64,000 bases of DNA from Setophaga petechia (lineage: Eukaryota > Chordata > Aves > Passeriformes > Parulidae), in NCBI GenBank assembly GCA_024362935.1, contig JANCRA010000116.1:866501-930500 (forward strand), read 5' to 3'. Positions 1 through 11,200 of this stretch are shown in pieces. The notes beneath the pieces were generated by a model, which made no database searches, was not told the origin of the DNA, and was given only the letters and a program-made list of their open reading frames with translations. Numbering within the stretch: position 1 is the first letter of the stretch; every line of letters starts with the position of its first letter. The translations under genes were made by a program, and so were the position numbers.

Positions 1-559
1 AAATATAAATATTGGAGGGAGGGTGTTTGGAATGGAATTCATGAGACAGAGAGATGACTTCTGTTCCTGGCTATAATTACACACTCTCCAGCCTGGCTCT
101 GGGGAGTGCTGCTCCCATCAATCCCTGGAAAGTAAAGGAGGTCAGGTCACTTATCTGGCTGTTAATGTGGAAGTTTATGATAAATTCATAGGAAATGGAG
201 CTGACTGTGATGTGTAAGGTAATTTATTTCATTTTCCTGGCTAGTTTAGGACATAGTGTGGATGAGTTGAAATTAATTTGCCCTACAGGTGATGAAGCCA
301 AGGAAAATTTTGGCTGTTTTTTTCCTGCATATAACATCTGTGTGTAAACCAGCTCTGACAAAAGTGCTCCCAGCTATTTGCCTGGAAGGTTTGACCCAAC
401 TTGTCCTAAAAAATGAGGAGATTCCCTGCTGCTGCTGCTGCCTGGAGTTCCTGAGCCTGCCAGTGTTTCCTGAGCAGCAGCTGAGTGGGGAGGGAGAAGG
501 CTTTGAACCCAAACCTTTGTGTTTTTAGCCAAAACCTTTGTGCTTGTGTGGAGATGGAG
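1..559. other. ALMS1 intron, no feature seen
   Basis: Apparently unique sequence at the left edge. I see no exon with a convincing ALMS1 match. Confidence 0.5.
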
Positions 560-2067
560 TTTCCAGCAGGGGACTGGAGCTCAGGCTGCCCTGGGCAGTG
601 CAGTGCCCACTCCTGCAGTGCCCAGTGTGCCAGGAGAGCTCAGGATGCTCCCTGCCCTGAGTGCTGATTGTTCCTGATCCACCCTGCCCTGAGTGCTGAT
701 TGTTCCTGATCCACCCTGCCCTGAGTGCTGATTGTTCCTGATCCCTCCTGCCCTCAGTGCTGATTGTTCCTGATCCACCCTGCCCTGAGTGCTGATTGTT
801 CCTGATCCACCCTGCCCTGAGTGCTGATTGTTCCTGATCCCTCAGTGCTGATTGTTCCTGATCCATCCCTGTCCTGAGTGCTGATTGTTCCTGATCCACC
901 CTGCCCTGAGTGCTGATTGTTCCTGATCCCTCCTGCCCTCAGTGCTGACTGTTCCTGATCCCTCAGTGCTGACTGTTCCTGATCCCTCAGTGCTGATTGT
1001 TCCTGATCCCTCAGTGCTGATTGTTCCTGATCTCTCAGTGCTGACTGTTCCTGATCCCTCAGTGCTGATTGTTCCTGATCCCTCAGTGCTGATTGTTCCT
1101 GATCCCTCAGTGCAGATTGTTCCTGATCCATCCCTGCCCTGAGTGCTGATTGTTCCTGATCCATCCTGCCCTCAGTGCTGATTGTTCCTGATCCATGGCT
1201 GCCCTCAGTGCTGATTGTTCCTGATCCATCCCTGCCCTGAGTGCTGATTGTTCCTGATTCCTCAGTGCTGATTGTTCCTGATCCACCCTGCCCTGAGTGC
1301 TGATTGTTCCTGATCCCTCAGTGTTGATTGTTCCTGATCCCTCAGTGTTGATTGTTCCTGATCTCTCAGTGCTGATTGTTCCTGATCCCTCAGTGCTGAT
1401 TGTTCCTGATCCATCCCTGCCCTGAGTGCTGATTGTTCCTGATCCCTCAGTGCTGATTGTTCCTGATCCATCCCTGCCCTGAGTGCTGATTGTTCCTGAT
1501 CCATCCCTGCCCTGAGTGCTGATTGTTCCTGATCCCTCGGTGCTGATTGTTCCTGATCCCTCAGTGCAGATTGTTCCTGATCCATCCCTGCCCTGAGTGC
1601 TGATTGTTCCTGATCCATCCCTGCCCTGAGTGCTGATTGTTCCTGATCCATCCTGCCCTGAGTGCTGATTGTTCCTGATCTCTCAGTGCAGATTGTTCCT
1701 GATCCATCCCTGCCCTCAGTGCAGATTGTTCCTGATCCATCCTGCTCTTGGTGCTGATTGTTCCTGATCCCTGAGTGCAGATTGTTCCTGATCCATCCCT
1801 GCCCTGGGTGCTGACTGTCCCTGTTCCCTCCCAGGTGTACCTGCAGAACCTGGGCAGTGCAGTGCCCCTCCTGCAGTGCCCAGCATGGCAGGGATGCTGA
1901 GGGTGCCCCCCTGCCCTCAGTGCTGACTGTCCCTGTTCCCCTGTTCCCCTGCCAGGTGTACCTACAGAACCTGGGCAGTGCAGTGCCCCCTCCTGCAGTG
2001 CCCAGCATGGCAGGCATGCTCAGGGTGCCCCCTGCCCTGGGTGCTGACTGTCCCTGTTCCCTGTTTC
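560..2067. repeat. Minisatellite TGCTGATTGTTCCTGATCC-type, running into ALMS1 acceptor
   Basis: Several dozen units of 19-33 bp built from TGCTGATTGTTCCTGATCC with an optional CTGCCCTGAG extension. The array is flanked at 575-650 and 1835-2020 by copies of sequence resembling the start of the ALMS1 exon at 2076 (CTGGGCAGTGCAGTGCCC). The later units drift to TGCTGACTGTCCCTGTTCCC, which is the polypyrimidine tract of the real acceptor. Confidence 0.9.
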
Positions 2068-2075
2068 TCTCCCAG

Positions 2076-2241
2076 GTGTACCTGCGGAACCTGGGCATCG
2101 AGCAGTCCCCTGGCACCATCCTGGCCCCGTTTGTGCCCCGCGGGCCCCTCCGGGAGCTGGAGTTCTCCCCCTGGGGGCTCAGGAGCCTGCAGCCCCCCCC
2201 GGGCACGGCCCCCCAGGCCAGGGACCCCCCGCACGCCCAGG
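2076..2241 (+). CDS. ALMS1: ALMS1 exon (1st in window)
   Basis: 166 nt, starting on a codon boundary and ending in phase 1. It follows a polypyrimidine tract and CAG at 2071-2075, and the donor GTATGA begins at 2242. It encodes [19 protein letters not shown] followed by a PRGP-containing stretch, which I match to the vertebrate ALMS1 segment with SPSSIL and FVPRGP-like residues. The last base G joins GT of the next exon to give Gly. Two imperfect copies of the acceptor and exon start lie 120 and 241 bp upstream. The copy at 1956 is in frame and open into this exon, so the true start could be longer by 40 codons. I chose 2076 because only this copy continues into the conserved sequence directly. 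Confidence 0.85.
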
Positions 2242-5200
2242 GTATGATGGGGGCTCTGGGGATGGGGGGCAGCAGCTTTGGGGTTCTGTGCTTGGCTTGG
2301 GTTATTACTAATAACCAATTATAGTTATGTAATACAATATATCATATCTAATATTATTAATATATGTTATATATTACTATAGAACTATAATTGTTATATA
2401 TATTATAAATAGTTATAATTAGTTTATAACTAACTAATAATTATTAGGTTAGATTATTATTAAGAACTAATTCTAATTGTTATATATTACATTCTATTAT
2501 ATCTAATATTATTAATAATATATGTTATATATTATTATTATATAACTATAATTGTTATGTATTATTATTATTAAACTATAATTGTTATATATATTCTAAC
2601 TAATTCTAATTAGTTAATAACTAACTAATTATTATTGGCTTAGGTTATTATTAATAACTAATAATAATTGTAATCTATGATTATTTAATATTATCTATAT
2701 ATTAAACTATTTTATATTACTATTGTGTTATATTGTTACAAAGCTTCTATTGATGATATATGCTATATATCATTATTATTATATAACCAATTATAATTGT
2801 TATGCATATTATGACTAATTATAATTAGTTAATAACTAACTAATAATTATTTGGTTTGGTTGGGTTATTATTAACTAATTATTCGTGTTTTGTAACCTGG
2901 ACTTTTAAATTTAATTACATAATATTCCTTAAACTTACGAAGAAGGTGAAGAAGAAGGATTAGTTACTGTTTTAAAACTTATTTTGTTTTATATATGACT
3001 AAATACTATATAATACCATATAATCCAATATACTAAATACTATATAGTACTATAATTACTATATAGTACTATATAGCACATAGTACTATAATTACTATAT
3101 AATACTACATAGTACTATAATTACTACATAATACTAAAGCTTTACTATATATTTTTATATCTTACATAAAAATTTACTATATGTTACTAAAACTTTAAAT
3201 TCTGAGTTTTCTACTTTGTGACATTACATGTATTTATTTAACCTATACCCTCATGATCTGGGTTTTATCATGCAATTTTGGCAGCTTTCTATACAGTCTC
3301 AGGTCAGGTGTAGTGTATTCCTGAGGGTCAGTGCTTTCTGACCCAGAGAGTGTGAACCCCTCAGTGCCCAGGGTTCCACAGGAGGGCACAGACCCCACTC
3401 CCCTGGGGTTCAGGGGGTTCCTGGCACTGCATCTGCTGCCATCCCAGCAGATTTGGGCACTGGGGGTGTTCAGACCTCTGCAAAGCTGCCTCCTGCTCAG
3501 GAGTGTGGCTGTGGGGCAGCTGCCAGGCACACAGGGCCTTTGTTCCCTTTATTTCTCTTTTCCCAAGAGTCCTGCAGACAGAGATGGTTTGTATCTTGAG
3601 ACTGAAGGACTGGGAGCAGACCTTTCCTTCTTAGGAGAGGAATAATTCTTGGTTTCTTTTGCATTCTGGCATTTCTTGGTGTGTTTGGTGTGATGAAATG
3701 CTGTCAGTGTTTTTATAACTGACCAGATTTGTTCTTAAATCCATCCACCCATCATCATCATCACCCAAATTAGTGTGGTTTTGTAGCACCCAGCCCTGCC
3801 AGAGCTCCAGGAGGGTTTGGACACTGCTCCCAGGTGCACAGGGTGGGATTGTGCAGGGCCAGGGGCAGGATGGGTGATCCTAGATACTCTAGATACTCTC
3901 TGATTCTCTGATAAATTTGAATTTTGTTTGATATTTATCTGAAGCACTCCTGAGATTTCTTTCAGGAGACAATTCTTGTGGAAATCTTGGTTCAAGTTTC
4001 ATCCTAAGAACAGCACCTGAAATATTTTCCAGTGTTTGAGTTCTTCCCTTGCTTTGTGTGCCCTGTAGCACAAACAGGAAGGGATGTTTGCTGTGTTCTG
4101 GAGCCTGCAGGTACTCATTTGTGTCCTGTTCCTTTGCAGGTGCATTGCTGCCAGCCTTTGAGATGTCCCAGGCCAGCTTTGGCTCGGATGTGTCCCCTCT
4201 GAGCGTGTCCCTGTCCGTGGGCTCCAGGGCTGGCTCGGAGCAGGAGCAGGACCTGCTGTCCCCCCAGGAGCTGGGTGCCAGCTGCCCCACGCTCTCTGGG
4301 GGCTCCCCAGCCAGCCAGGGCAGTGTGCCAGGCCCCCAGCTGCAGGGGGGTACCCCAGGTGGCACAGAGGGGTCCCCTGGACGTGCTGGGGCAGAGCAGG
4401 ACCTGCCCAGCTGCTCCTCGGGCAGGGGTCCCCAGGCTGGGGGGAGAAGGGCTCACAGTGCCCTTGCTGACCCGGGGTGCAGGAGCTCAGCCAGCAGCCA
4501 GCAGGGGTGGGCTCTGGGGGCTTTGTCTGGGCTTGGGGATGACATGGAATTGGACAGGGCATCCTCAAGCTCCGGGGTGGGAAGTGAGAGCAGCCAGGGC
4601 CAGGAAAGGGAACCCTTGATGGGCCCTGGAGCATTGCAGGAGCTCCGGGAGCTGCTGGCACAGGCAGAGGGTCTGGCTGCCAGCTGGAGCCGTCCTGCTG
4701 GCACCCCTGCCTCCTGCAGGCAGCCTGGGGAGGCTCCCCCAGGGCTGGATGAGAGGGAGGAGAGTCCCAAGGATGCCAGGTTAGACCAGGACTGGATCCC
4801 AAAGCTGCAGAAGAGACTGTCATGGGATGAGACTGTGACCCCGAGGGCTGTGTGGGCACAGGAGCTGGGCACGCACCCTCTGGATTCTGCCAGCTGCCAG
4901 CTGGCATGGGAACACCCTCTGGCTGTCAGCTCCCAGCACAGGGAAGGGCTGAGGGCAGTGGCCCGGGAGCCAAGGGCAGGGAAATCCACGGGGAGGTGGG
5001 AGCCAGAAGGGAGCAGCAGTGTGGGCAGGAGCCAGGCTGCCCATGCGGGGCTGGCACGGGGCACTGCCAGCAGCCTCCCAGGCACTGGCACAGCCCCACA
5101 GCCGGGCCATCCTCCCTCCCTGGAGCCCCTGGCAGTGCCCTCAAAGGCTGTTTGTGTGGGACTGGCACAGAGCACTGGCACAGCCCCACAGCTGGGCCAT

Positions 5201-8200
5201 CCTCCCTCCCTGGAGCCCCTGGCAGTGCCCTCAAAGGCTGTTTGTGTGGGACTGGCACAGAGCACTGGCACAGCCCCACAGCCGGGCCATGCTCCTCCCC
5301 TGGGCAGTGCCCGCGCTGGCCTGGGCGGCTCCCTGGGCTCCTGGGGCCAGGCTGGCAGGGCGGCAGGGCCGCAGGGCAGCGAGGACAGCAGCAGTGGGGA
5401 TTCCCTCAGTGCCCGGGTCAGGAGCCTCCTGGGGCGGGCCGGGCAGTCCCGGCAGCCGGGCAGTGCCCTGGGGGCAGTGCAGGGCGCCCTGCCCGGGGCT
5501 GCAGCTGCCTGGAGCCGTGCCAGGGCCGCCCTGAGCCCGGCGGGCAGCAGCAGCAGCAGCAGCGGTGACTCCCTGGCCGCCCGTGTCCGCTGCCTCCTGG
5601 GCACTGCCAGCCCCGGGGGCTCGGCCAGCCGCGCGCTGAGGAGCGCCGAGGAGCACGAGAGGAGGATCCGAGGTGAGGAAGGCTCCGGGGGGTCTGGATG
5701 TGTCAGGGGCTGGGCTGGGGTGGGTTTGTGTCAGGGGCTGGGGTGGGTTTGTCAGGGGCTGTGGCAGTGACCGAGGGGCAGGAGAGGAGGATCCAAGGTG
5801 AGGACGGCTCTCGGGGGGTTTGGGGTGGGTTTGGCTGTGTCAAGGGCATGGCCTGGGGTGGGTTTGTGTCAGGGGCTGGGGTGGGTTTGTGTCAGGGGCT
5901 GGGGTGGGTTTGTGTCATGGCCTGGGATGGGTTTGTCAGGGGCTGTCGGAGTGACCGAGAGCACAAGAGGGGGATCCCAGGTGAGGGCACCTCTCGGTAG
6001 GTTTGGCACGGCCCGGGGTGGGTTTGTGTCAGGGGCTGTGGAAGTGACCAAGGAGCAGGAGAGGAAGATCCCAGGTGAGGAAAGTTCTTGGTGGGTTTGG
6101 CTGTATCAGGGGTGGGTTTGTGTCAGGGGTTGTGGGAGTGACCGAGAAGCACAAGAGGAAGATCCCAGGTGAGGGCACCTTGGTGGGTTTGGCACGGCCC
6201 GGGATGGGTTTGTGTCAGCACCTGGGGTGGGTTTGTGTCAGGGGCTGTGACAGTGACTCAGGAGCATGAGAGAAAGATCCGAGGTGAGGAAGGCTTTTGG
6301 TGGGTTTGGCTGTGTCAGGGGCATGGCCTGGGGTGGGTTTGTCAGGGGCTGGGGTGGGTTTGTGTCAGGACCTGGGGTGGGTTTGTGTCAGGGGCTGTGG
6401 CAGTGACCGAGGAGCAGGAGAGGAAGATCCCAGGTGAGGCACCTCAGTGGGTTTGTGTCAGGGGCTGTGGCAGTGACAGGGTGAGGCTGCTCCTGCATGA
6501 AGGATGTGGTTGATGTGGTTGGTATTCACAAGCCCACAGAGCAGAGAGAGGCTGACTTGTGCCTGACACTGTGAGGATGACAGAACCAGGGGAGAGTCTT
6601 GGATCCATCTCCCCAGAATATTCCAGGATCCATTTGCCATTGAATTCCTGCTCAGTCCAGGAGCTCTGGAATTTGGTGTGGTCTTTGTTCTGTCAGCTGG
6701 GCTAACCAGAAGTGCACAGCTTTGACTTTAAATTAAAATCTCTTCTTATACATGAAATGGGAAGGTTCTCCTGGTTTGTGTTTTGGCAGCCTGGGTGAAG
6801 CTGAAGCTGTCCCAGGAGAGTGGGGCAGACTGGGATGAGGAGCCCCAGCTGAGGATGGAGGCAATCAAGGCAGAGCTGCTCCCAAAGGCCAGGGAACCTG
6901 CACCAGCCAAGGTACAAACCAGCTCAGCTCGGGGACACACTGCTGCAGCTGCCCTTGGGGGGTTTTAGGGGTTTTTATGGTTTTCCCAGGCAGTTTGGGG
7001 TGGTTTGGCCATGGGGGTGACACTCAGCTGCAGATGTGCCTGAGGAAGGTGTGAAGGACACAGGGGTGGGGGGACAATTGCTGTTGCTGTGGGAAAGTGG
7101 CCAAAGCTCCTGGTCCTGGGTTGGCTGCAGGGAGTCTTAGCACAGAATGGTTGTGGAGCTGCTGATGGTGCCTGGGAAAGCCCTCCTGGTGTGCAGGGAG
7201 CAGCCTCAGCACTGGGGGAGTGTGGGCAGGAGAGGAGCCAGGGAAGGGAGAAGGGAAAGGGAAAAGGGAAAAGGGAAAAGGGAAAGGGGAAGGGGAAGGG
7301 AAGGGAAGGGAAGGGAAGGGAAGGGAAGGGAAGGGAAGGGAAGGGAAGGGGCTGCTCCAGGCTCCTGCAGGTGAGGATGCCAGGGGAAGGCAGGGAGTGG
7401 TGGGCACAGGATGCTCTCCAGAGAGCTGGGATGTGTCTGTGGGAGCCTGGGGGTGTCTGTGCTGGGTCAGGGCTCAGGGCTGAGGAGGTTCAGGCTCTGC
7501 AGCTCTGTTTCTCTGGGGGAACGAGCCCTGGAGCTGCCATGGTTGGTGCATCTCCCTTGGAGTGTTTCTGGTTCATTATAAAATCCATGTCTGGGCTGGA
7601 ATTGGTGTGAGCAGGAGTGTGGGACCTCTGTTGTCACTGTAAATGCCATTTCTGGCACTGCTCTGGTCTCCAGGGTGATTAGGGCAAGGTTTTCAGGGAC
7701 TGGTGGTTCAGAAAGTGCCCTGAGCTTTAGGAAGAGCTTCCTCTTTATTTTTCCCTTGATTTTCCCTGTTTTCTCCTGCAGCCTGCCTGCCTCCCAGGAA
7801 AAGCAGCAGGGGTTGGTTTGTTTGTTTTCATTAAAAGCCCTGCATTAGTGACAGGCAGTGCTGTAGGAGTACTCTGTGTTCTGAGCTTCTCTGGATCAGC
7901 AGGGCTGGGAGGGGACACAGCAGCTCCCAAAAGCCATCAGGCCAAACTTCCCAGCTCTTCCCAGACTGGTGGAGTCTCTGGGCAGCTGGGGGGAAAGCAA
8001 GTGGCTATTTTACTAATAATTATTATATAAATAGATTATAAATATACTATAACATCTTTTAAATAATATGTAAAATTTATATATTATATATAAATATATA
8101 ATATAATATATTTATATAATATTAGATATATTATATAAAAGTATTCTAAATATAATTTAATATTTTAGACATTCAAATTTCTTAAAATTCAGATTTTTTT

Positions 8201-11200
8201 AAAAACAGAAACAAAGCACAAACACAAAACCAGAGGCATCAAAGCTTTTTCCCCCCAGCTTGTAGATTTTGTTTGGTCACAGCTTTGTCCCTGGAAGGAG
8301 CTCTGTGCAGTGTGGAGCCAAGGATTTTACCTTTCTGTGACTCAGTGTCAGCTGGGGATTGTTTTATCCCCATTTAGAGTAAGAAGAAATTCACCATAAT
8401 TTTGCAAACCAAGCTCCAAGAAATTGCTTTAGTTCAACCTCAGCACCTCATGCTTTGATCTCAAAAGTACTTTTGCACTGCAATGTTTTTAATTTGAGAT
8501 AAAAAAGGGTTGAATTTGCAGAGTGAAGGTCACTGGGTTTTTTTATTGTACTTAAGATAAATGTGCTTTTATCTCCAAGACAAACACTGTCACTGAAAAA
8601 TACAGATTGTTCAAAACTATTGCACTGAAAAAACACAGCCAGGCAAAATATTATCCTGTAAATGGAATGGGAACTGTTGTGTGCAATAAGGGGGGAAGGT
8701 TCAGAGCCCAAGTGCCTGGCATGGAGTTAAAAAGAGCAGAACAAAGATTAGGAAAAGACATTTTCCTTCTCCTAAACTTTTAAGGCTGAGAAAGACAAAT
8801 TGTTCCTACAGCTTGAGGAAACAGCTCCTGCAGCAGGGTCTGGTGTGGGGGATGATGTTCTTTAGGGGATGTTCTATGGGAATGTTCTTTAGGGGATGTT
8901 CTTGGGGGGATTTCTTTGGGGGATGTTCTTTGGGGGATGTTCTTTAGGGGATGTTCTTTGGGGATGTTCTTTAGGGGATGTTCTTTGGGGATGTTCTTTA
9001 GGGGGGATGTTCTTTAGGGGGATATTCCTTAGGGGATGTTCTTTAGGGGGGATGTTGTTTGGGGATGTTCTTTAGGGGGGATGTTGTTTGGGGGATGTTC
9101 TTTAGGGGATGTTCTTTGGGGGATGTTCTTTGGGGATGTTCTTTGGGGATGTTCTTTGGGGGATGTTCTTTGGGGATGTTCTTTGGGGGATGTTCTTTGG
9201 GGATGTTCTTTGGGGATGTTCTTTGGGGGATGTTCTTTAGGGGATGTTCTTTAGGGGATGTTCTTTAGGGGATGTTCTTTGGGGATGTTCTTTAGGGGAT
9301 GTTCTTTAGGGGGTGTTCTTTGGGGGATGTTCTTTAGGGGATGTTCTTTAGGGGGTGTTCTTTGGGGATGTTCTTTGGGGGATGTTCTTTAGGGGGTGTT
9401 CTTTGGGGGATGTTCTTTAGGGGATGTTCTTTAGGGGGTGTTCTTTGGGGGATGTTCTTTGGGGGATGTTCTTTGGGGATGTTCTTTGGGGATGTTCTTT
9501 GGGGGATGTTCTTTGGGGATGTTCTTTGGGGGATGTTTTTTGGGGGATGTTGTTTGGGGGATGTTCTTTAGGGGATGTTCTTTGGGGGATGTTCTTTGGG
9601 AATGTTCAGGCTCTGCCTCTCCCTTTCAGAGGCCACAGCTGCAGGAATTCAGGTGCCACTGGATTTTCTTGGCCTTTCCTTGTTTGCCATGGAGGTGTGG
9701 GAAGTCTGTGGGCAGGGAAAGGAGCAGGACACTGGGGAAGTTCTCTGGGATGTTTTACTTGGGAAGATTTTCCATCTTTCCTGTGGGTTTCCCACATCTG
9801 GCTGAGCAGAGGGTTCAGGAGGGGCTGGGGTGGGCACAGCAAACACAGCTGAGTGCTCTGGAGGGCTCAGAACCCCTGGAATATCCAACATGGGCAGGCT
9901 GGCAGAGCTGGGAATGTTCCCCTGGAGAAGGGAAGGCTCCAGGCAGAGCTCAGAGCCCCTGGCAGGGCCTGCAGGGGCTCCAGGAGAGCTGGGGAGGGAC
10001 TGGGGACAAGGGACAGAGGGACAGCACCCAGGGAATGGCTCCCACTGGGAAAGGGGAGATTGGGCTGGGATCTGGGCAAGGAATTCCTGCCTGGGCTGCA
10101 ATTCCCAGATTTGCTGGGGCTGCCCCTGGATCCCTGGCAGTGCCAAGGCCAGGCTGGGCACTGGGAGCAGTGGGACAGTGGAGGTGTCTCTGCCATGGCA
10201 GGTTTGGAGCTGCTGTTGGGTGCAAACACAATTCCAGCACCTTCAACCTCAGGATTTTCCCCCTAAATTGAGGAGCTGATCCCCCCCTGTATTTCAGGGT
10301 GCCAGTGCCCCCTGTTCCTGCCCTGTGGGTTCCTTCCCCCTGGTGCAGTGTTTTCCTCCACTCCCTGCTGTACTTTTCCACTCCTTGAGCTTTCTCACTT
10401 CTCCAGGAAGTTCACAGAGTTGTAGCTCTAAATTTGCTCTGCAGGCTCCTGTGGATCATATGGCACAGGGAGCTTTTTTGGAAGGATGACACATAAGAGG
10501 CACAATAAAACATGTGAAAGGCTTGGGAAGATGAGTTTATCACCACTCCTGTGCCTGCTCTCACGGGTGGGAGTTGCTCTGGATTACCTCAGGCCGTTGA
10601 ACTGGCACGTGGTGCAGGGAGGAGAAGGTTTGGGATCATCCCTGTGCTGCCTCAGCCCTGCTCCCTGTCCCTGGGCTCTGCCACAGCCCCTCCTGGTGCA
10701 GGAAATGCCCAATAATCCCATTTGTTACCTTAAAGCCCATAAAGGAATAGAAAAGTGGGGTAGTGATCCAGGCCCTGCTGGAGTAGTTGCTGCTGTCAGG
10801 ACAGCTGGGATGGAGAAAGGCTGGGAAAGCTCTTGTGAAATTCTTGTTTATGTGTTTGGTTTACACCAAAAATGTTTCCCACTGCTTTTTGGTGCCAAAT
10901 TCCCAGTGGTTGATGGGGATGTAATCACCCAGGGACCCGTGCTTGCTTCATGACTGGAATACATTCTGCTGCTTCCACAGTTGGCCCAATCAGTGGGAAA
11001 AAGTAAATATAACCTAGATTTTGGTGTCTTTTTTTTCTCTAATTCAGCTTATCTGGCCCATCTCCATGGCAGCACATTTATCTCAGATTTACTCTCTCCA
11101 GTGGAAGTGTTGGAATTTTGGGTTTCACTTGAATGAATACATTTATGTTGGTGGTTGGAATCATGGAATCATTCAGGCTGCAAAAATCCTCCAGGATCAC

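Noticed and set aside
4453..5604. Minus frame of 383 codons opposite ALMS1 exon 4140-5672
   Set aside because: Shadow of a low-complexity coding exon. No domain or splice support.
8850..9610. Interstitial telomeric repeat, because of TTTAGGGG strings
   Set aside because: The unit is GGGGATGTTCTTTA of 15-17 bp; TTTAGGGG is only part of it.
10486..10953. 155-codon plus frame starting [14 protein letters not shown]
   Set aside because: No similarity recognised, no splice context in frame with ALMS1, and it lies in intron. Chance frame.
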